From assembly GCF_000143535.2 (NCBI RefSeq), contig NC_037312.1, positions 1,054,001 through 1,118,000 on the forward strand: a DNA stretch of 64,000 bases, given 5' to 3'. Positions 61,393-64,000 of this stretch are shown here, in pieces (positions within the stretch are counted from its first letter, which is position 1; each line of letters opens with the position of its first letter). Source of the stretch: Botrytis cinerea B05.10. Taxonomy: Eukaryota; Ascomycota; Leotiomycetes; Helotiales; Sclerotiniaceae. A program made the translations under genes and the position numbers. The notes beneath the pieces are model-generated. The model ran no database searches. It saw only the letters and a program-made list of their open reading frames with translations, and was not told the origin of the DNA.

Positions 61393-62022
61393 AAAATGAT
61401 TCTATGCTGTGCTTATAGTGAGGTTAGGTTTGCTTGATTACTTGATTAGGTATTTAGGATGTTTGGTTCGTGGTTTGTTTTGGAGTGGTGATTGATTGAT
61501 TGTGAGGATAGAGGTTTAGCGATAGGGATTTGGGTTGGGGATTATGGATTTGTCGGCTATAGAGGTTGGATGGGAGGGGAGGAGTTTGGGGATCTGGTAC
61601 GTAGGAATAGGAGAGGTTGAAAAGGTTGGCTGGGTTCGTTAGCTAGATGTCTATGATGGATAGGATGAATAAGATGGATAGGGTGAATTGGGTTTTAAAT
61701 ATAAAAGGGGGAGAGAAGAGGGGAGAGAGCAGACAAAGTTATGTTGAATATTGATGCTAGGTAGAGGATGTCAACTGAACTTGGACGATAAGTGATGTTA
61801 TAAATAAGGTATTGCATTAGCTTACTGTCTAAATACACACACATAAGATGATAGAGCATGGATATTGATACACAATTAAGTATTGACATTAAAAATATAT
61901 TCTTGTTTCTTCATATCTCTTTCTTGCTTCTCAGTTCTGTGTCTATTGTTCATTCAATCATTCATCCATCTTGATCAGTGATGCATGTGAAGCACGACCA
62001 GTTACCATAATAGATCTTCAGT

Positions 62023-63926
62023 CTAACGCGACCCTCTTTCCCAGAATTTCCAACTACTACTTCCACTCCCACTGCTACTTCTCTCTCTCTTAGTAACCTG
62101 ATCTCGTCCGCGGATCCTCCAGTAGTATATCGGTACTCCAGCAAGTACAAACGCGACCACAATGAGCGTTTGAATTGGTTCCGCAAAGACTGCTCTGCTG
62201 AGTAGGAACAAACTCACACAGCAGAAGATTATGGGGGTAGTAATCCAAGTCTTGTAAGGACGTTCGAGATTAGGTTCGCGGACGCGAAGAACAATGAGTC
62301 CTAGGACTGTGAAGAAATAGAATGTATAGCCAGCTACACCGTAAAAGGTGACTAGCGTACCGAACTCACCGACAGCGACATAGACTGCGGTCAAAAGAGC
62401 ATTGAAGATCATGGCATTAACGGGTGTGAAGAAGAGCCCAGTATCTTCGTCACCGAAGAATCTGGCTAATTTCTTTGATGCCCAGTTGCGTGTTCGGAGA
62501 GTATTGGCAGATGGCTCCTCTTGATTTCCGAACCCAATTTTGCCAAACATGGCGGGTAGATAACCTTCTTTACTAGCTGCATAGACTAATCGTCCGCTAG
62601 TGAAGGCTGTTGCATTTAAAGCCCCAAAACAGCTTGCGCTGACAATAAGAGCAAGTATTAAAGATCCAATGGGACCAAAAACCTTATTCCCAAACATGAC
62701 TGCAACTGTATTCGAAGCATTGATAGCTTTTAGAGGTAGGACGAAGAAATAGGCGACATTAGCGAGTATATAGGAGAGAATGACTAATGGCATTGCTGTA
62801 TGGATGACTCTTGGCAAGTCCCGAGTAGGGTTCCGAAACTCTCCAACCACGTAATTTGTCTATAAAAGTCAATAAAAGGGTTGGCTAAAAGGCTTGGAAA
62901 ACTCACGTTATCCCAGCCGTCGAAGGCCCACAATCCAGCATATAATGCAACGGCCCATGATGAGGCGCTACTACTAGTTCCCTCGAACCATCCATGATTC
63001 TTCCAATCCTCGTTTGCCTTTCCTGAGGTAGAGAAGCCAGTAAGGGCTACCACAACACCAATGATTGTAACTCCAAGCAATGCAATAAACTTCATGAACA
63101 TAAACATATCTCCCATTCTCGTGCCCAACTTTGTAGATATACAATTTAAAAAGGTAATGAAAAACAATCCAATCAATGCCACGCTCTTATTAATCCAAAC
63201 GTTGACATTTTCAGCCTCAGCTCCAATGAATGCCCGTACCAAATATTCTCCCATTATTATCGATACAATGGCGGTCGATCCGGGCTTTAGAACGATGACC
63301 GCACACCATGTAAACAAGAATCCAAAAATCTCTCCAAAAATCTTGGAAAGATATATTTGCGCGCCACCATTCAATGGTATTGCTCCTCCCAGCTCCGCGT
63401 AACTTGACGCGCCAGTCCATGCTAATACTCCTGCTATTGCCCATACAATTAATGATGCGCCCGGTGATCCCGCATTTGCATTGACCTGACTCGGCGAGGA
63501 GAAAATTCCGGACCCTATTATCAAGCCAACTATCAATGATAACCCGTTTAGATATGTCAAAGTCTTGTGTTTTTCTAATGATCCTCCTCCTAAAGCAGTC
63601 TGGCCATTTGTCGTAGAAATAGGGGCTCCGATCGGCGCATAACCTCCTGCGGTAGAAGACAGAGGGTAAAGGTTGGAAGAAAAGTCGAAAGCCGAAGAGA
63701 CAGAATATGTTCTACCATGTCCTCTTCCAGGCCGGCCATTCGCGGCAGGATTTCGCTCGTCTAAGGGATCATCCTCTTCGAGTGATAGCTTCCGTGATGA
63801 AGATATACCAGCATCTGATGATATTGAATCTGTTGATGATCTCGCGCCTGGGGAACTCGATGCTAAACTAGCCAGCTCTAAAGAATCGCGCGCTTGAGGC
63901 TGTAAGTTTTGATAGTGTGGTGACAT
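62023..63926 (-). CDS. Amino-acid permease, APC superfamily (LAT/MUP1-like)
   Basis: Two exons: 63926-62907 and 62859-62023, giving 618 aa. The first 120 residues are a Ser-rich cytoplasmic tail with an acidic EEDDPLDERNP stretch, of the kind used for ubiquitin-driven turnover in fungal permeases. The core has about 12 membrane helices: YLNGLSLIVGLIIGSGIFSS (the unwound TM1 motif GSGIF), LIVWAIAGVLAWTGASSYAE, FGFLFTWCAVIVLKPGS, FIALLGVTIIGVVVALTGF, then AGLWAFDGWDN|TNYVVGEFRN, the LAT-family mark formed across the intron, LVILSYILANVAYFFVLPL, LILALIVSASCFGALNATAF, NALLTAVYVAVGEFGTLV and TLGLIVLRVREPNLERPYK-like text. Related proteins are high-affinity methionine (MUP1) or large neutral amino-acid permeases. 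The substrate is not settled. The start is the first in-frame ATG, 74 bp from the window end, so its promoter is outside. Confidence 0.9.
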
Positions 63927-64000
63927 TATAATCGTTTGTGGAAGTCGTTCAAAGCCAGCATCGCATGCTCTGAAGCTTCAAGGGGAGGGGGTCGACGGTA

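Larger units (their letters stand above)
57934..62022. other. 4.1-kb convergent intergenic region
   Basis: It lies between the 3' ends of the DUF2011 gene (+) and the permease (-). No gene is called with confidence. It contains four AGATGG units (60893-60916), a TATGTG repeat (61371-61392) and one ATG-initiated minus-strand ORF (59961-60344) listed separately. Confidence 0.45.

Overview
The window looks like a chromosome segment from a filamentous ascomycete (Pezizomycotina). Gene content suggests Leotiomycetes, perhaps a Botrytis/Sclerotinia-like fungus, but that is an inference from protein families and intron style, not a database match. Evidence: protein-coding genes on both strands, short introns of about 48-170 nt with GT...AG ends and CTAAC/CTGAC-like branch sites, CT-rich leaders, long intergenic stretches, and fungus-specific families (Tof1, Med5, Sas10/Utp3, Ndt80/PhoG factor of the VIB-1/XprG type, rhodopsin-domain PTH11-like receptor, DUF2011). 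No tRNA, rRNA, CRISPR array or intact transposon was recognised.

Layout. 0.25-5.3 kb: a mitochondrial 3-hydroxyacyl-CoA dehydrogenase gene (-) diverges from tof1/Timeless (+). 6.5-7.6 kb: an ankyrin protein. 8.9-10.0 kb: a five-exon secreted NucA/NucB-like protein with a 17-nt micro-exon. 11.6-12.3 kb: an unknown small protein. 15.3-16.7 kb: a seven-TM receptor-like protein. 18.1-18.7 kb: a broken O-methyltransferase. 19.1-21.0 kb: a CBM18-GH18 chitinase (-). 21.6-27.3 kb: two nuclear housekeeping genes in tandem (-), sas10/utp3 and med5/nut1. 28-28.7 kb: a fungal protein of the 'Ilp' group (-). 28.7-40.7 kb: a gene-poor block holding a small Cys/His-rich gene, possible gene remnants, microsatellites and a GC-richer island. 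40.7-44.1 kb: two FMN-dependent 2-hydroxyacid dehydrogenases in tandem (-), one with a cytochrome b5 domain. 44.5-45.7 kb: a HemK/Mtq1-type methyltransferase (+). 46.3-47.8 kb: a secreted aspartic protease. 47.8-54.2 kb: a 6.3-kb gene-poor stretch upstream of the VIB-1/XprG-like factor (54.2-56.1 kb). 57.1-57.9 kb: a DUF2011 protein. 58-62 kb: a long convergent intergenic region. 62.0-63.9 kb: an amino-acid permease (-).

No single pathway unites the window. Themes are nuclear housekeeping (Tof1, Sas10, Med5), oxidation of hydroxy acids and hydroxyacyl-CoA (three dehydrogenases), and secreted functions (chitinase, aspartic protease, nuclease-like protein). The VIB-1/XprG family is known in other fungi to control secreted proteases and starvation or incompatibility responses, so its regulator lies near a plausible protease target, but a link is only inference.

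Exon models were built by hand from reading frame continuity, splice signals and family motifs; every intact multi-exon model closes to a whole number of codons. I found no convincing new multi-gene system. The most unusual items are the divergent NucA/NucB-like secreted protein, the OMT gene broken by a G-run indel, a 200-codon frame broken by one TAA, and the gene-poor blocks.
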